A stretch of 64,000 nucleotides of DNA from JBGTFE01 sp036403235 (GCA_036403235.1 DASWRI010000017.1:37753-101752), one strand, 5' to 3'; shown: positions 23,185-31,950, numbered from the stretch's first letter. Program-made: numbers and translations. Notes: generated by a model not told the origin, from the sequence alone.

Positions 23185-23811
23185 TTAGCGGCGCGGCAGG
23201 GGTTGTTTTTCCTTTAAATGTTTGGTCGTGTTTTCGGTGACGGACGTAAAAACGCTTTTCGATTCGGGCAGGACGAGCTCGTTCGTCTGCGAGTCCAAAG
23301 AAAATCCGCTTTGCGCGTCGAGCTCGCGCTGGCGGTCGGCATCGTCTGATTTGTCCGACAGGCTCTTTTTCGGAACGGTAAAAAAGAGCGCGTTCAGGAT
23401 AAAGCTGAGCCCGATAAAAAAACAAACCGTCCCCAAACCGGCGAGCGTCAGAAAATCGTTTTCCCTAAGCACGATACCGATAATCGAGAAACCGAGCGCG
23501 ACGCCGGCGCCGATTGAAGAAATCAGCGTTCCGACGCGCATCCGCCGCAGACGTCTTTCGGCGGGCGACTCCAAAAACTTCTCGATTTCGGGCACAACGT
23601 CTTCGACGACTTTTTTCAAGTCGTGCACCGACGCCGTTTCGCGAATCTTGGCGGCAACCGCGCGCCCGATTTCGTCGCGCGCCGAGACGGCCGAAGCCGT
23701 AATGTTGTCGGTACGTTCGAGCGCCGTGCGAACCGAGCGCAGTTCCATTCCGCACGCGCGGCAAAACTGATTAGCCTGTATATCTTCCAAACCGCAGCCG
23801 GGACAAAACAT
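23185..23811 (-). CDS. Zinc-ribbon membrane protein
   Basis: 208 residues. N-terminal double-CxxC zinc ribbon (MFCPGCGLEDIQANQFCRACGMEL), a helical linker (VHDLKKVVEDVVPEIEKFLES), then two transmembrane helices (TLISSIGAGVALGFSIIGIVL, LTLAGLGTVCFFIGLSFILNAL) and a polar C-terminal tail. Membrane proteins starting with such a ribbon are very common in Acidobacteria and are usually hypothetical. The ribosome site is GAGGAGATTTGC. A fragment of an S41 peptidase gene follows its stop directly. Function unknown; the cytosolic ribbon may bind partners. Confidence 0.85.
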   Translation of the reverse strand: MFCPGCGLEDIQANQFCRACGMELRSVRTALERTDNITASAVSARDEIGRAVAAKIRETASVHDLKKVVEDVVPEIEKFLESPAERRLRRMRVGTLISSIGAGVALGFSIIGIVLRENDFLTLAGLGTVCFFIGLSFILNALFFTVPKKSLSDKSDDADRQRELDAQSGFSLDSQTNELVLPESKSVFTSVTENTTKHLKEKQPLPRR

Positions 23812-23918
23812 TTTGCAAATCTCCTCGGATTTCGATTTTCCTCAAATAATCAAAAATTATACGCCCAAACTTGAGATTTTGTTCAATTGATAAAAGCTCC
23901 AACCGGAAGTTTTAAAAA

Positions 23919-23977
23919 GTTGGCAGAGTTGCAGACTTGGAAGAAGCTTTTTAACTCTGCGACTACGTAACTCCGCA
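23919..23977. repeat. Imperfect inverted repeat of GCAGAGTTGCAG words
   Basis: GGCAGAGTTGCAGAC (left) faces AACTCTGCGAC and GTAACTCCGC (right). Resembles the other word-repeat hairpins but is degenerate. Lies upstream of the RRM leader. Confidence 0.5.
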
Positions 23978-24005
23978 GCTTTCCACGACTATTTGAAAAA
24001 ACAGT

Positions 24006-24245
24006 TTGCAACTATTCGATAAAGCGCGCATCATAGAAAGTGTTAATCCTTCTCTCGCATCAACAGTGATGCGCTCGTCAAAGACGGTTTTTTGGATAGT
24101 TTGAGAGCAGGCTCGTTTATTAGTTGCAGAAGCCGCTCGCATTTTGAGTATCCGAACCCGAATCATTTTTTTCTAAATCATTTCGCTTCGACGCTTCTTT
24201 AGAAAGTCTCCGCTTTTATGCCGGGACAACAGGTAAAATATTATT
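24006..24245 (+). promoter_or_regulatory. Long structured leader of RRM gene 1
   Basis: About 240 bases homologous to the leader at 31236. Shared blocks: TTGCAACTATTCG (24006), TGTTAATCCTTCTCTCGC (24041), TGATGCGCTCGTC (24067), later GAGCAGGC and AACAGGTAAAA just before the start. Two alternative stems compete for TGATGCGC (24067-24074): GCGCATCA at 24026-24033 or GCATCA at 24057-24062. Probable cis-acting RNA regulator of the RNA-binding protein (inference). Confidence 0.6.
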
Positions 24246-24599
24246 ATGTCAATGAAACTTTATGTAGGAAATCTTTCCTTTGATACCTCGACGCAGGATT
24301 TAGAACAAATTTTCGGTGAAATCGGCACGGTCGATTCGGCCAATATTATCGAAGACCGCGAAACCGGCCGCTCGCGCGGTTTCGGCTTTATCGAAATGTC
24401 TTCGAAAGAAGAAGGTCAAAAAGCCATCTCTGAGCTTGACGGCAAAGAAGTCGGCGGTCGCTCGCTGAAAGTCAACGAAGCCAAACCTCAGGAAAACAGA
24501 GGCGGCGGCGGCGGTAATCGCGGCGGCGGCTACGGCGGTGGAAATCGCGGCGGTGGCGGCGGTGGCGGACGCGGCAATTACGGCGGTTCAGGCTGGTAA
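24246..24599 (+). CDS. RRM-domain RNA-binding protein with Gly-rich tail, paralogue 1
   Basis: 117 residues. A single RNA recognition motif fills residues 1-82: RNP2 is KLYVGNLSFD and RNP1 is RGFGFIEM. The tail is almost pure Gly with Arg, Asn and Tyr (repeats of NRGGG and YGGGN), an RGG-like disordered segment. The layout equals cyanobacterial Rbp and plant glycine-rich proteins, which bind RNA and are often cold-induced. The paralogue at 31511 starts at the second Met, so ATG 24252 may be the true start. The 240-base leader conserved between the two genes suggests RNA-level control, perhaps autoregulation. Confidence 0.93.
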   Translation: MSMKLYVGNLSFDTSTQDLEQIFGEIGTVDSANIIEDRETGRSRGFGFIEMSSKEEGQKAISELDGKEVGGRSLKVNEAKPQENRGGGGGNRGGGYGGGNRGGGGGGGRGNYGGSGW

Positions 24600-24624
24600 A
24601 TTTCCGAATGTTTATAACATTTAA

Positions 24625-24664
24625 TAGAAAAGCCTTCGGCAGCTGTCGAAGGCTTTTCTACTTT
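24625..24664 (+). terminator. Terminator after RRM gene 1
   Basis: 14-bp stem TAGAAAAGCCTTCG / CGAAGGCTTTTCTA with an 8-base loop, then CTTTT. It also lies 6 bases before the convergent gene's stop and may serve both. Confidence 0.8.
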
Positions 24665-24669
24665 TATGA

Positions 24670-25167
24670 TTAAAGTTTTTGCATCATCACGATGACCATC
24701 GCTTTGACGCCCGCCTGGCGGCTGTAGGAAACCCAGTAACCGGCGTCGGGAAACCGCACGAGCTTGTAAACCGAGCCGTCGGACTTGGCTTCGGTCGTCG
24801 CGCTTTTGCCGAAAATTTCTTCGAATTTCGGCGAATTTTGATGGTCTTCGCTGAACATTACCATTACCGCGCGAACTTTCTTCGCGGTGTCGAGCATAAT
24901 CTCGGCGTTTTCCGTGTCCGAGACGACATAAGTTAAATCATCGGCGGTTTCCGTCTTCGGCGCGCCCATTTTTTGGCGGACTTCCACCGCCGTCATGCCG
25001 ATGGCAACGCCTTTGTAATTTTGCCAGACGGGTAAATTGTCTTTTTTCGCTCCGGTCGTCTGCGCGTTTGTATGGGAAACGAAAACGCACAAAAACAAAA
25101 GCGGAAGAAAAGCGATACGAGCGATTAAATTCGTCTTCAAATTTAATCGGATTGAATTGAAAAGCAT
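24670..25167 (-). CDS. Secreted SmpA/BamE-like protein
   Basis: 165 residues. Signal peptide (LIARIAFLPLLFLCVFVSHTNAQ). The mature part has VWQNYKGVAIGMTAVEVRQKMGAPK, the G-M-T-x-x-E-V-x-x-x-x-G-x-P motif of SmpA/OmlA-type domains, then a DLTYVVSDTENAEIML strand pair and a C-terminal VRFPDAGYWVSYSRQAG. ATG 25167 is supported by a perfect AGGAGGT; a GTG three codons upstream lies inside that ribosome site and is rejected. Proteins with this domain are usually periplasmic. The one at 3784 is another. Exact role unknown. Confidence 0.83.
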   Translation of the reverse strand: MLFNSIRLNLKTNLIARIAFLPLLFLCVFVSHTNAQTTGAKKDNLPVWQNYKGVAIGMTAVEVRQKMGAPKTETADDLTYVVSDTENAEIMLDTAKKVRAVMVMFSEDHQNSPKFEEIFGKSATTEAKSDGSVYKLVRFPDAGYWVSYSRQAGVKAMVIVMMQKL

Positions 25168-25290
25168 TATCTGCACCTCCTCTACGGATATAAATTAAAT
25201 ATAAAAGCGCAAGATAAACTTAAAGATAATGCCCGGATTGTATAAAAATTTTAGAGCGAAAAATCGTTCGCGTTTATAATAACTCTATTA

Positions 25291-25373
25291 AGTGAAAAGT
25301 GAAAAGCAAAAAGTGAAAAGTTCAGGAATATTTTTGAGTTTCCTCAACTTTTCACTTTTTGCTTTTAGTTTTT
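25291..25373. repeat. Word-repeat hairpin (AGTGAAAAG type)
   Basis: AGTGAAAAGTGAAAAGCAAA and AAGTGAAAAG pair with AACTTTTCACTTTTTGCTTT. Lies just downstream of the M1 peptidase stop on the minus strand. Confidence 0.7.
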
Positions 25374-25381
25374 CGCGCTAC

Positions 25382-27283
25382 TTATTTTAGTATTTCATCG
25401 ATTGAGGCCTGCGTTATCGGGTGATAGCCGGGACGCGCTTTTTTATAGATAGTTTCGGCGCGCTGCCGTCCGTTTGGAGTTTTGATGAGCTCCAGAAACA
25501 AAGGCCTGACGAATTTGCGGCGTCCGATGCTCGTTAAAAATTCTTCGAGACGCGGGAAAGCTTGCGTGTAATTGTTTTTTATCGACATCAGCAGCCATTG
25601 AAACGCGATTTCCGAGTTGCCGCTTTTCGTCAGATTAAAAGCGCGGTCGAGTTCCGACAGCTTCTGCGCGCCCAAATCGGCGGGCAGATTTTGCAGAAAA
25701 TGCAGCCATTCCTGCGTCGTCCAGCCGCGCGCGGCAATGGCGCTCGCCGCCGTTTTGCCGCTCGTGTAATTTTGCGCCTGCAGCTCGACTTTTTGTAACG
25801 CGCCCGATTGCAGCACGGGCGCGTCTTTCGGCAAGCCCGGCTTTTCAATCCACTCGTCGACGTTGGCGCGTTCGGCAAGCGCCGGATTGGCGTCGAGCAG
25901 ATTTTTCTTCAGATATTTGACGAAAGTTTCGGTCGTGATGCTCTGAAAAGCGTGACTGTCGAAATAGACGCGCAAAAACCGGTCAAATTTTTCGCGCCCG
26001 AAAACTTCTTCCAGATGCCTGAGAAACAAAGCGCCTTTTTCATACGGGACGCCCGTAAATCCGTCGTCCGGGTCGCGCCCGCGCAAATCGACGTGGAGAA
26101 TTTCGTCGCGGTCTTCCAAGTCCGCCATTTCCGCTTCGAGCGAGCGCCGCCCGAGAACGGCTTCCATCTCGCGGCGATTAACTCCGTAAACCGCTTCGAT
26201 AATTCTTCTTTCGAGATATGTCGTAAAACCTTCGTTGAGCCAGAAATCACGCCACGTTGCATTAGTTACGAGGTTGCCCGACCACGAGTGCGCGAGCTCG
26301 TGCGCGACGAGCGAAACCAGACTTTTATCGCCCGCCAAGATAGTCGGCGTGGCGAATGTGAGCATCGGGTTTTCCATTCCGCCAAACGGGAAGCTCGGCG
26401 GCAGAACCAGCAAATCATAGCGTCCCCAGCGATACGCGCCGTACAGCTTTTCGGTCGCCTCGACCATTTTCTCGGTATCGGAAAGCTCAAAAGCAGCTTT
26501 TTGAAGCGTCGCGGGTTCGGTGTAAACTCCGGTTCGCCTGCCCAGAGAGCGAAAACCCAAATCGCCGACGGCAATCGCAATCAGATAAGACGGAATCGGG
26601 TGCGTCATTCGAAAACGATAATCGCCCGTTCGCGCCGAAGTCTGCGAATTTCCCTCGGCGCTCATCACCGCCAGAAGATTTTTCGGCGTCCGGACGCGCG
26701 CCGTGTAAGTTATACGAATCTGCGGCGAATCCTGAAGCGGAATAAACGAGCGGGCGTGAATCGCCTGCGCCTGCGAAAACATAAACGGCTGCTTCTTTCC
26801 GGCCGTTTGCGCCGGTTCGAGCCACTGCAAACCGGAAGCCGTCGGGCTCGTCGAATAATAAACGCGGACGAATTTTGTTCCCGAAGGCAACGTGACGGTG
26901 AGCGGCGCGCCGAGAATTTTATCCGGCGCGCCGAGCTTAAACTCCGTCGGAGCGTAGTTCGTGCCGCTCGTCGAAGTCTCGACTTTTTCAATCTGCAAAT
27001 CGCGCGTGTCGAGAATCAAATAACCGAGACGCGTCTTGATTGGAGAAGCGCGCTCGACCGTTAAAGTCGCCGTGCCTTGCAGGATTTTTTTATCGAACAA
27101 AACGTTCCAGTCCAAATCGACATGGCGGACGATGACGTCCTGCGGATTTGAATACGAATGCACGTCTTCGGCGAGCGCTTCGGATTTTTGCATATTATTT
27201 TTTTGTGCGTGACAGATGCCGGCGCAATTTATGCCGAGCACGAGCGCAATAAGAAAAATGACCGCCGGATTTATAATTTTCAT
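25382..27283 (-). CDS. Secreted M1 family zinc aminopeptidase
   Basis: 633 residues with a signal peptide (PAVIFLIALVLGINCAGICHA). The zinc site is VAHELAHSWSGNLV with the third ligand 18 residues on in LNEGFTTYLE; the exopeptidase signature is FGGMENPML. The beta-rich N-terminal domain and the helical C-terminal domain (WTTQEWLHFLQNLPADLGAQKLSELD) match the leukotriene A4 hydrolase/cold-active aminopeptidase branch. It should remove N-terminal residues from peptides outside the cytoplasm. Start ATG with AGGAA upstream. Length is normal for this branch. Single gene flanked by hairpins on both sides. Confidence 0.94.
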   Translation of the reverse strand: MKIINPAVIFLIALVLGINCAGICHAQKNNMQKSEALAEDVHSYSNPQDVIVRHVDLDWNVLFDKKILQGTATLTVERASPIKTRLGYLILDTRDLQIEKVETSTSGTNYAPTEFKLGAPDKILGAPLTVTLPSGTKFVRVYYSTSPTASGLQWLEPAQTAGKKQPFMFSQAQAIHARSFIPLQDSPQIRITYTARVRTPKNLLAVMSAEGNSQTSARTGDYRFRMTHPIPSYLIAIAVGDLGFRSLGRRTGVYTEPATLQKAAFELSDTEKMVEATEKLYGAYRWGRYDLLVLPPSFPFGGMENPMLTFATPTILAGDKSLVSLVAHELAHSWSGNLVTNATWRDFWLNEGFTTYLERRIIEAVYGVNRREMEAVLGRRSLEAEMADLEDRDEILHVDLRGRDPDDGFTGVPYEKGALFLRHLEEVFGREKFDRFLRVYFDSHAFQSITTETFVKYLKKNLLDANPALAERANVDEWIEKPGLPKDAPVLQSGALQKVELQAQNYTSGKTAASAIAARGWTTQEWLHFLQNLPADLGAQKLSELDRAFNLTKSGNSEIAFQWLLMSIKNNYTQAFPRLEEFLTSIGRRKFVRPLFLELIKTPNGRQRAETIYKKARPGYHPITQASIDEILK

Positions 27284-27364
27284 TTCCTGGGTTTCTCCGT
27301 CAAAGATATTCTGCTTCGATTATAAATTTTGTTTACGCAAAACGCGAAAAGACTGATTCAAAAA

Positions 27365-27407
27365 GATAAAAGCGGCGCGTTCAAGTTCGAAACGCGCCGC
27401 TTTTATC
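27365..27407. terminator. 17-bp perfect hairpin downstream of the large FG-GAP gene
   Basis: GATAAAAGCGGCGCGTT pairs with AACGCGCCGCTTTTATC around a 9-base loop. Serves the minus-strand gene ending at 27428. Confidence 0.8.
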
Positions 27408-27427
27408 TTCGAGTTTTTGGCAGAGGT

Positions 27428-30130
27428 TTATTTCGCCGTCACCGCGCGAGACGCCTGACCGCCGAAGCTGCTGCGAACGGTAATGTTCTGCGGGTTGACC
27501 GAGGAATTTAGCTGACCGCTGTATTTTCCGCCGCCGTTATTGGTCAGCGTTCCGATGACCAGTCCGGTTGATGTGGCCAGAACCTGAAGCGTCGCGTTTG
27601 TGCGCGAGCTGGTCGCCTCGACGCGCAAGATTTGATTTCGCCCGTCATATTCGGCGCGCTGAATCGTCACCGTATCGGCGGCGGGCGTAACGGTGATGCT
27701 CGCCGAGCGCGACAAATTGTTCAAGCTCGCTCCGATGGTCGCGGTAAATGACGAGGAAACCGAAGTCGTATTGACGGTAAAATTCGCGCTCGTCGCACCG
27801 GCCGGAACGGTAACGCTGGCCGGAACGGTGACAATCGGCGCGCTCGAGCTCGACAGGGTGATTGTCGTCGGCGTCGTTGAAGCGACGCTCAAAGTAATTG
27901 TTCCGAGCGCCGCGCTTCCGCCCGCTATACTCGCCGGATTTACGGCCAAAGCGGTGATTGTCGGCGCGTTGTTGGCCGGCGGCGTGACGGTTAAAATCGC
28001 GCTTTGCGTCGAGCCGCCGTAAGTCGCCGTAATCGTCACCTGCGTCGGCGCGGAAACGGTTGCCGCGGCAACGTCCGTAAACGCGCTCGTCTGCCCGGAA
28101 AAATTCGCCCGAATCGTTCGCGGAACCGGAACAACCGACGGATTGCTGCTCGAAAGCATAATCGTCGCGCCTTCAATCGGCGCGCCCGAAGCGAGATTAA
28201 CCGTCACGCGAACGCCGATATTGCTGCCGCCGACAACTGTCGAAGGCGAAAGCGTTACCGAAGAAATCGGGATATTCTGCGAAGGCGCGGCGACGGTGAG
28301 CGTCGCCGTTTTGGTCGCGCCGCCGTAGCTTGCGCTGACGTTGACCGGCGTTGTAATTCCGGTCGTGCCGGTCAGATACGAAAAGCTCGCGCTCGTCTGC
28401 CCGGCGGGAATTGTGACGCTCGAAGGCATCGAAACCAGATTCGCATTGTCGTTTGAAAGCGTGACAAACGCGCCGCCGATGGGAGCGACGTGGCCGGTCG
28501 CGAGCGTGACGACTCCGCTTCCGCCGTCGCCACCGAAAACCGCGGCGGGTTGCATCGCCAGCGAGCCGACGGCGAGCGGCGTTACGGGCGGCGTCACCGT
28601 CAAAGTGACGCTGCGCGAGCCGAGACTTTTATTGCTGACCGTAATCGTGACGGTCTGGGTCGTGCTGACATTTGTCGTGTTGACGACGAAGCGCAGGTTC
28701 GTCATTCCGCCGACAATTCCGAGCGGCGAAGTCGTCGCGTTGGTCGGTGCGAAAACGACCGCCGGATTGCTGCTCGATACCGCGAAAGTCGTCAAACCGG
28801 CCGGCGCGACCGCGTTGGCGGCGAGCGCGATATCGATTTGAGCGTTTGTGCCGCCGATGACGCTTGCCGGCGAAGCGGTCACCGCGCCGAGCGCGAGCCG
28901 CGCCGGAGCGACGCCGGTCGTGTTCATCGCGATTAGAGTCCCGATGGTGCTGCCGCCCATATTGCTCGTATAACCGGCGGCGACATCCGTTTTGCCGTCG
29001 CCGTTAAAGTCGGCGACGATTGGATTCCAGCCCGAAAGTCCGACTCGTCCGTTGGCCGGAACGATATAGCGCGCGACAGTTTGAAAAGTGCCGTTGCCGT
29101 TACCGTATAAAACGCCGAACGCGCCCAAATCCGCTCCGCCTTCGCAGCAGAAACTGTGACCGAGAATGATGTCGAGCTGTCCGTCGCGGTTGATGTCGCC
29201 GAGCGTAAACGACGCCGCGCGCTGCTGTCTGATATCTGTGATGATTGACGCCGCGCCGAAAGTGCCGTCGCCTCTGCCGAGTAGAATTCCGATTTTGCTT
29301 TCGCCTTCGGCGGCGACGACCAAATCCTGAATCGCGTCGCCGTTAAAATCCCCGGCGGCGACGTCCGTGTTATCGGTGGTCGCCACGACGATGATGTCGG
29401 GGAGCTGGCGAAACGTGCCGTCGCCGTTGCCGAGCAGAGTGAAAACTTTGCCGCCCGTTCCGGCCGTCACGGAAACGTCGGCAATTCCGTCCGAGTTAAA
29501 ATCGCCGACGGCGGCTTTGGACGGCGCAGGCCCGACATCTATCTGCTGCGGCGCGGCAAACGTGCCGTCGCCGTTGCCGTCAAATCGCGTTACGGTTCTG
29601 GTGACGACGCACGGGCCGCTGCAGTCGATTTCGTCGGTCGTCATCAAATCGAGCTTGCCGTCGAGATTAAAATCGGCGGCGACGAGCGATGTCGGCGTTC
29701 CGCCCGAATTGGTCGAATATCTGGCGAGCGGCTGGAAAGTGCCGTCGCCGTTGCCGAGCAGTATCGCGACTTGATTCGGAGCGTTCAGAGACATCGCGAG
29801 GTCGACGCGCCCGTCGCCATTAAAATCGCCTTTGATAATGCTCTGCGGAATGCCCGCAAAACCGACTACTACCGGATATTTTGCGCCCGTTTGAAAAGTG
29901 CCGTCGCCGTTTCCAATCAGGATTTCGACGTCCAAACCGGCAACGGCGAGGTCTTGGCGACCGTCGCCGTTAAAATCGGCGGCCGCTTGATACTGCCCGC
30001 CGGTCGGCAGATGTTTTCCGCTGAAAGTGACGACTTGCGCCGCCGCGCTCGCAGCAAAGAGAAAAGTTATCAAAGTCAGAAAAAGTGCCGTGTGAAGTTT
30101 TACGTGAAGTAAATTTAATGTTTTCGTCAT
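27428..30130 (-). CDS. Large secreted FG-GAP plus Ig-like repeat protein
   Basis: 900 residues. Signal peptide (ALFLTLITFLFAASAAAQ). Residues about 30-420 are an integrin-like propeller of FG-GAP repeats (ADFNGDGRQDLAVAG, GDFNGDGRVDLAMS, ADFNLDGKLDLMTT, LGNGDGTFQ). Residues about 430-900 hold at least four Ig-like/Calx-beta-like beta-sandwich repeats, each with a VTIPAGQTSASF or VTVPAGATSANF element and an ATLTV end, and a final Cys-free domain. ATG 30130 follows GGAGAGCG; the frame continues upstream to 30202 but without a signal peptide context. The layout is typical of surface adhesins and matrix proteins. Calcium binding is expected from the DxDxDG loops. Confidence 0.9.
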   Translation of the reverse strand: MTKTLNLLHVKLHTALFLTLITFLFAASAAAQVVTFSGKHLPTGGQYQAAADFNGDGRQDLAVAGLDVEILIGNGDGTFQTGAKYPVVVGFAGIPQSIIKGDFNGDGRVDLAMSLNAPNQVAILLGNGDGTFQPLARYSTNSGGTPTSLVAADFNLDGKLDLMTTDEIDCSGPCVVTRTVTRFDGNGDGTFAAPQQIDVGPAPSKAAVGDFNSDGIADVSVTAGTGGKVFTLLGNGDGTFRQLPDIIVVATTDNTDVAAGDFNGDAIQDLVVAAEGESKIGILLGRGDGTFGAASIITDIRQQRAASFTLGDINRDGQLDIILGHSFCCEGGADLGAFGVLYGNGNGTFQTVARYIVPANGRVGLSGWNPIVADFNGDGKTDVAAGYTSNMGGSTIGTLIAMNTTGVAPARLALGAVTASPASVIGGTNAQIDIALAANAVAPAGLTTFAVSSSNPAVVFAPTNATTSPLGIVGGMTNLRFVVNTTNVSTTQTVTITVSNKSLGSRSVTLTVTPPVTPLAVGSLAMQPAAVFGGDGGSGVVTLATGHVAPIGGAFVTLSNDNANLVSMPSSVTIPAGQTSASFSYLTGTTGITTPVNVSASYGGATKTATLTVAAPSQNIPISSVTLSPSTVVGGSNIGVRVTVNLASGAPIEGATIMLSSSNPSVVPVPRTIRANFSGQTSAFTDVAAATVSAPTQVTITATYGGSTQSAILTVTPPANNAPTITALAVNPASIAGGSAALGTITLSVASTTPTTITLSSSSAPIVTVPASVTVPAGATSANFTVNTTSVSSSFTATIGASLNNLSRSASITVTPAADTVTIQRAEYDGRNQILRVEATSSRTNATLQVLATSTGLVIGTLTNNGGGKYSGQLNSSVNPQNITVRSSFGGQASRAVTAK

Positions 30131-30218
30131 TTCGCTCTCCGAAGTGTGTTGTCTGGAATATGTCTGCTCAACAGTGCGGCGGTTTCGGCGAAAAAGACAC
30201 AACGTCGTTTGATTAAAT

Positions 30219-30251
30219 AAAAAACCGGCTGATTAAAAACAGCCGGCGGTT
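30219..30251 (-). terminator. Terminator of the DUF3828-like lipoprotein gene
   Basis: AACCGGCTG / CAGCCGGCGGTT stem with one bulge; followed on the minus strand by TTTTTTATTT. Confidence 0.7.
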
Positions 30252-30280
30252 GAATCGAATTGATTTTTTGGACTGCGCGT

Positions 30281-31123
30281 CTATTTGATTTTTTTGACGG
30301 CAAATTCCTTGCCGTCGGCGCGGTAAAATGTTCCGGTCGTGAAGTTTTCGCCGTCAAACGCGAACGAGTTTGATTTTTCGCCGTCCTTGGCTTCCGAGGC
30401 GAAAATATAGCGGTCATTGGCGCGGCCTTCGCTGAAGAAGATTTCCGAGCCGCTGCCTTTCGCCCATTTGATTTCATACGCCATTTTTATCGCCTTGACG
30501 GTGCACGTCGTGTCGCCGACCTGGTAAGTTCCTTCAAAATTGCCGTCGCCGGTTGCCGCATCGGTTTTGGCGCTTTCTTTGAGCCAGCCCATCAGAGTTT
30601 CTCCGCCGCCGTAGTTGATGTCCGCGATTTTCCAGGCGGAATCTTTTTGAACGAGCTCGTAGGTTATCGATACTTTTCTGCCGTAATTTTCAAACGTGAC
30701 GGGAACGGTCGCTTTTGAGTTTTCGATTTTCGGCTGGCCGACGGCAAAGTTTTTGATTTGGATATCCTGCGCATTGTACAAAGGGTCGCTGTCGATGGCG
30801 CCGACTTCGCCTTTCGAATCGATGGCGTCTTTCCAGATGGCGCCGGCTAAGGTTTTGTCAAAATATTTATCGACCAGCGCGCGGTTTTTGGTCTGGAAAA
30901 ACGGGCTGTTTTTCTTGTCGTGCTGCTGGTATAAATCTTTGACGAGCGCGTCGGGCGCGACACTCGCCTGCTGCGCGCTGGGCGTCGGCTGCGCGGCGGC
31001 CGGAGTTGTCGCGGCGGCGGAATTCTGGGCGTTTGTGTTTTCCTGAGTGGTTTTGACGACGGAGGAGCAATTGATTGTAAAAATCAAAACTGCGGCCAAA
31101 ATCAGATAATTTGTGATTTTCAT
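30281..31123 (-). CDS. Lipoprotein with DUF3828-like domain
   Basis: 280 residues. The lipobox is FTINCSS, so Cys about 19 is lipidated. A low-complexity Ala/Thr/Gln/Pro linker (residues 25-55) leads to a domain with LVKDLYQQHDKKNSPFFQ, DSDPLYNAQDIQIKNF, RKVSITYELVQKDSAWKIADINY and GGGETLMGWLKES. That is the DUF3828 pattern found in many Gram-negative lipoproteins. The last 80 residues form an extra beta domain (FEGTYQVGDTTCTVKAIKM) that resembles a small lipocalin-like unit. Function unknown. It lies divergent from RRM gene 2, whose long leader begins about 110 bases away. Confidence 0.82.
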   Translation of the reverse strand: MKITNYLILAAVLIFTINCSSVVKTTQENTNAQNSAAATTPAAAQPTPSAQQASVAPDALVKDLYQQHDKKNSPFFQTKNRALVDKYFDKTLAGAIWKDAIDSKGEVGAIDSDPLYNAQDIQIKNFAVGQPKIENSKATVPVTFENYGRKVSITYELVQKDSAWKIADINYGGGETLMGWLKESAKTDAATGDGNFEGTYQVGDTTCTVKAIKMAYEIKWAKGSGSEIFFSEGRANDRYIFASEAKDGEKSNSFAFDGENFTTGTFYRADGKEFAVKKIK

Positions 31124-31235
31124 AGATGGAAAAAGTCCTTTTGAATAATTAATTTAAGAGCGGCGTAAAGAGCCAATCTTACGGATTTTTAATAATTTAT
31201 CAAGCGGCAGAAGCGGGTTAATTGGGAATTTTAGC

Positions 31236-31510
31236 TTGCAACTATTCGCAAAACCGTGCATCATAATAACTGTTAATCCTTCTCTCGCGCATCAACGGTG
31301 ATGCGCTCGTCCGATAGAGTTTCATTCGACAGCGTTTTGGAAGTTCGGGAGCAGGCAGTTTTTTTTAGGCTACAGAAGTTAGCTCTTGCAGTTTTTGAGC
31401 ATCCGAACTTGATTCTTCGTTAGATTACCGTTTTCCCGAAGCTAAATTCGATTTCGACACTTCTTTTATTTTCCCGAAATATGCGGGAACACAGGTAAAA
31501 TTTTAAAATT
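31236..31510 (+). promoter_or_regulatory. Long structured leader of RRM gene 2
   Basis: About 275 bases homologous to 24006-24245. Perfect hairpin GCGCATCA-ACGG-TGATGCGC at 31287-31306; an upstream TGCATCA at 31257-31263 could pair with the same right arm. Shared block TGTTAATCCTTCTCTCGC at 31271. It ends with ACAGGTAAAA before the start codon. Confidence 0.6.
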
Positions 31511-31873
31511 ATGAAACTTTATGTAGGAAATCTTTCCTTTAACACAACAGCACAGGACTTGGAAGAGCATTTCGGCCAGGTCGGAACGGTTCAGTCGGCA
31601 AACATTATCGAAGATCGTGAAACCGGTCGCTCGCGCGGATTCGGCTTTGTCGAAATGTCTTCGCGCGAAGAAGGCGAAAACGCCATCGAACAGTTTAACG
31701 GCAAAGACCTCGACGGTCGCGACCTCAAAGTCAACGAAGCCAAACCGCGTGAAAACAGCGGCGGCGGCGGTGGAAATCGCGGCGGCGGCGGTGGCTACGG
31801 CGGCGGCAATCGCGGCGGTGGCGGCGGTGGTGGACGCGGCGGCTACGGCGGCGGCGGTGGTTCGCGCTGGTAA
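31511..31873 (+). CDS. RRM-domain RNA-binding protein with Gly-rich tail, paralogue 2
   Basis: 120 residues, close paralogue of the protein at 24246. RNP2 is KLYVGNLSFN, RNP1 is RGFGFVEM; the first 80 residues differ from the paralogue mainly by conservative changes, and the tail is again Gly-rich with NRGGG and YGGGN units and an added GGGSRW end. Expected to bind single-stranded RNA and perhaps act as an RNA chaperone at low temperature, as in cyanobacterial Rbp proteins. Both copies keep the long leader, so the duplication included the regulatory region. The genes are 7 kb apart, both on the plus strand. Confidence 0.93.
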   Translation: MKLYVGNLSFNTTAQDLEEHFGQVGTVQSANIIEDRETGRSRGFGFVEMSSREEGENAIEQFNGKDLDGRDLKVNEAKPRENSGGGGGNRGGGGGYGGGNRGGGGGGGRGGYGGGGGSRW

Positions 31874-31885
31874 TTACCAAGCAAA

Positions 31886-31950
31886 AAGTAAAAAGGTAAA
31901 AGGCAAAAGTGGGAAATTTAATTCTTCACTTTTGCCTTTTTACTTTTTAC
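31886..31950. repeat. Word-repeat hairpin (AAAAGGCAAAAG type)
   Basis: GTAAAAAGGTAAAAGGCAAA-AGTG pairs with CACTTTTGCCTTTTTACTTT. Lies between the convergent RRM 2 and cupin genes and probably terminates both. Confidence 0.72.

Noticed and set aside
25808..27064. Long plus-strand open frame of 418 codons
   Set aside because: Exact antisense shadow of the M1 aminopeptidase gene; Arg/Phe-rich, no ribosome site, no domain. The high-GC third positions of the real gene keep the opposite strand open.
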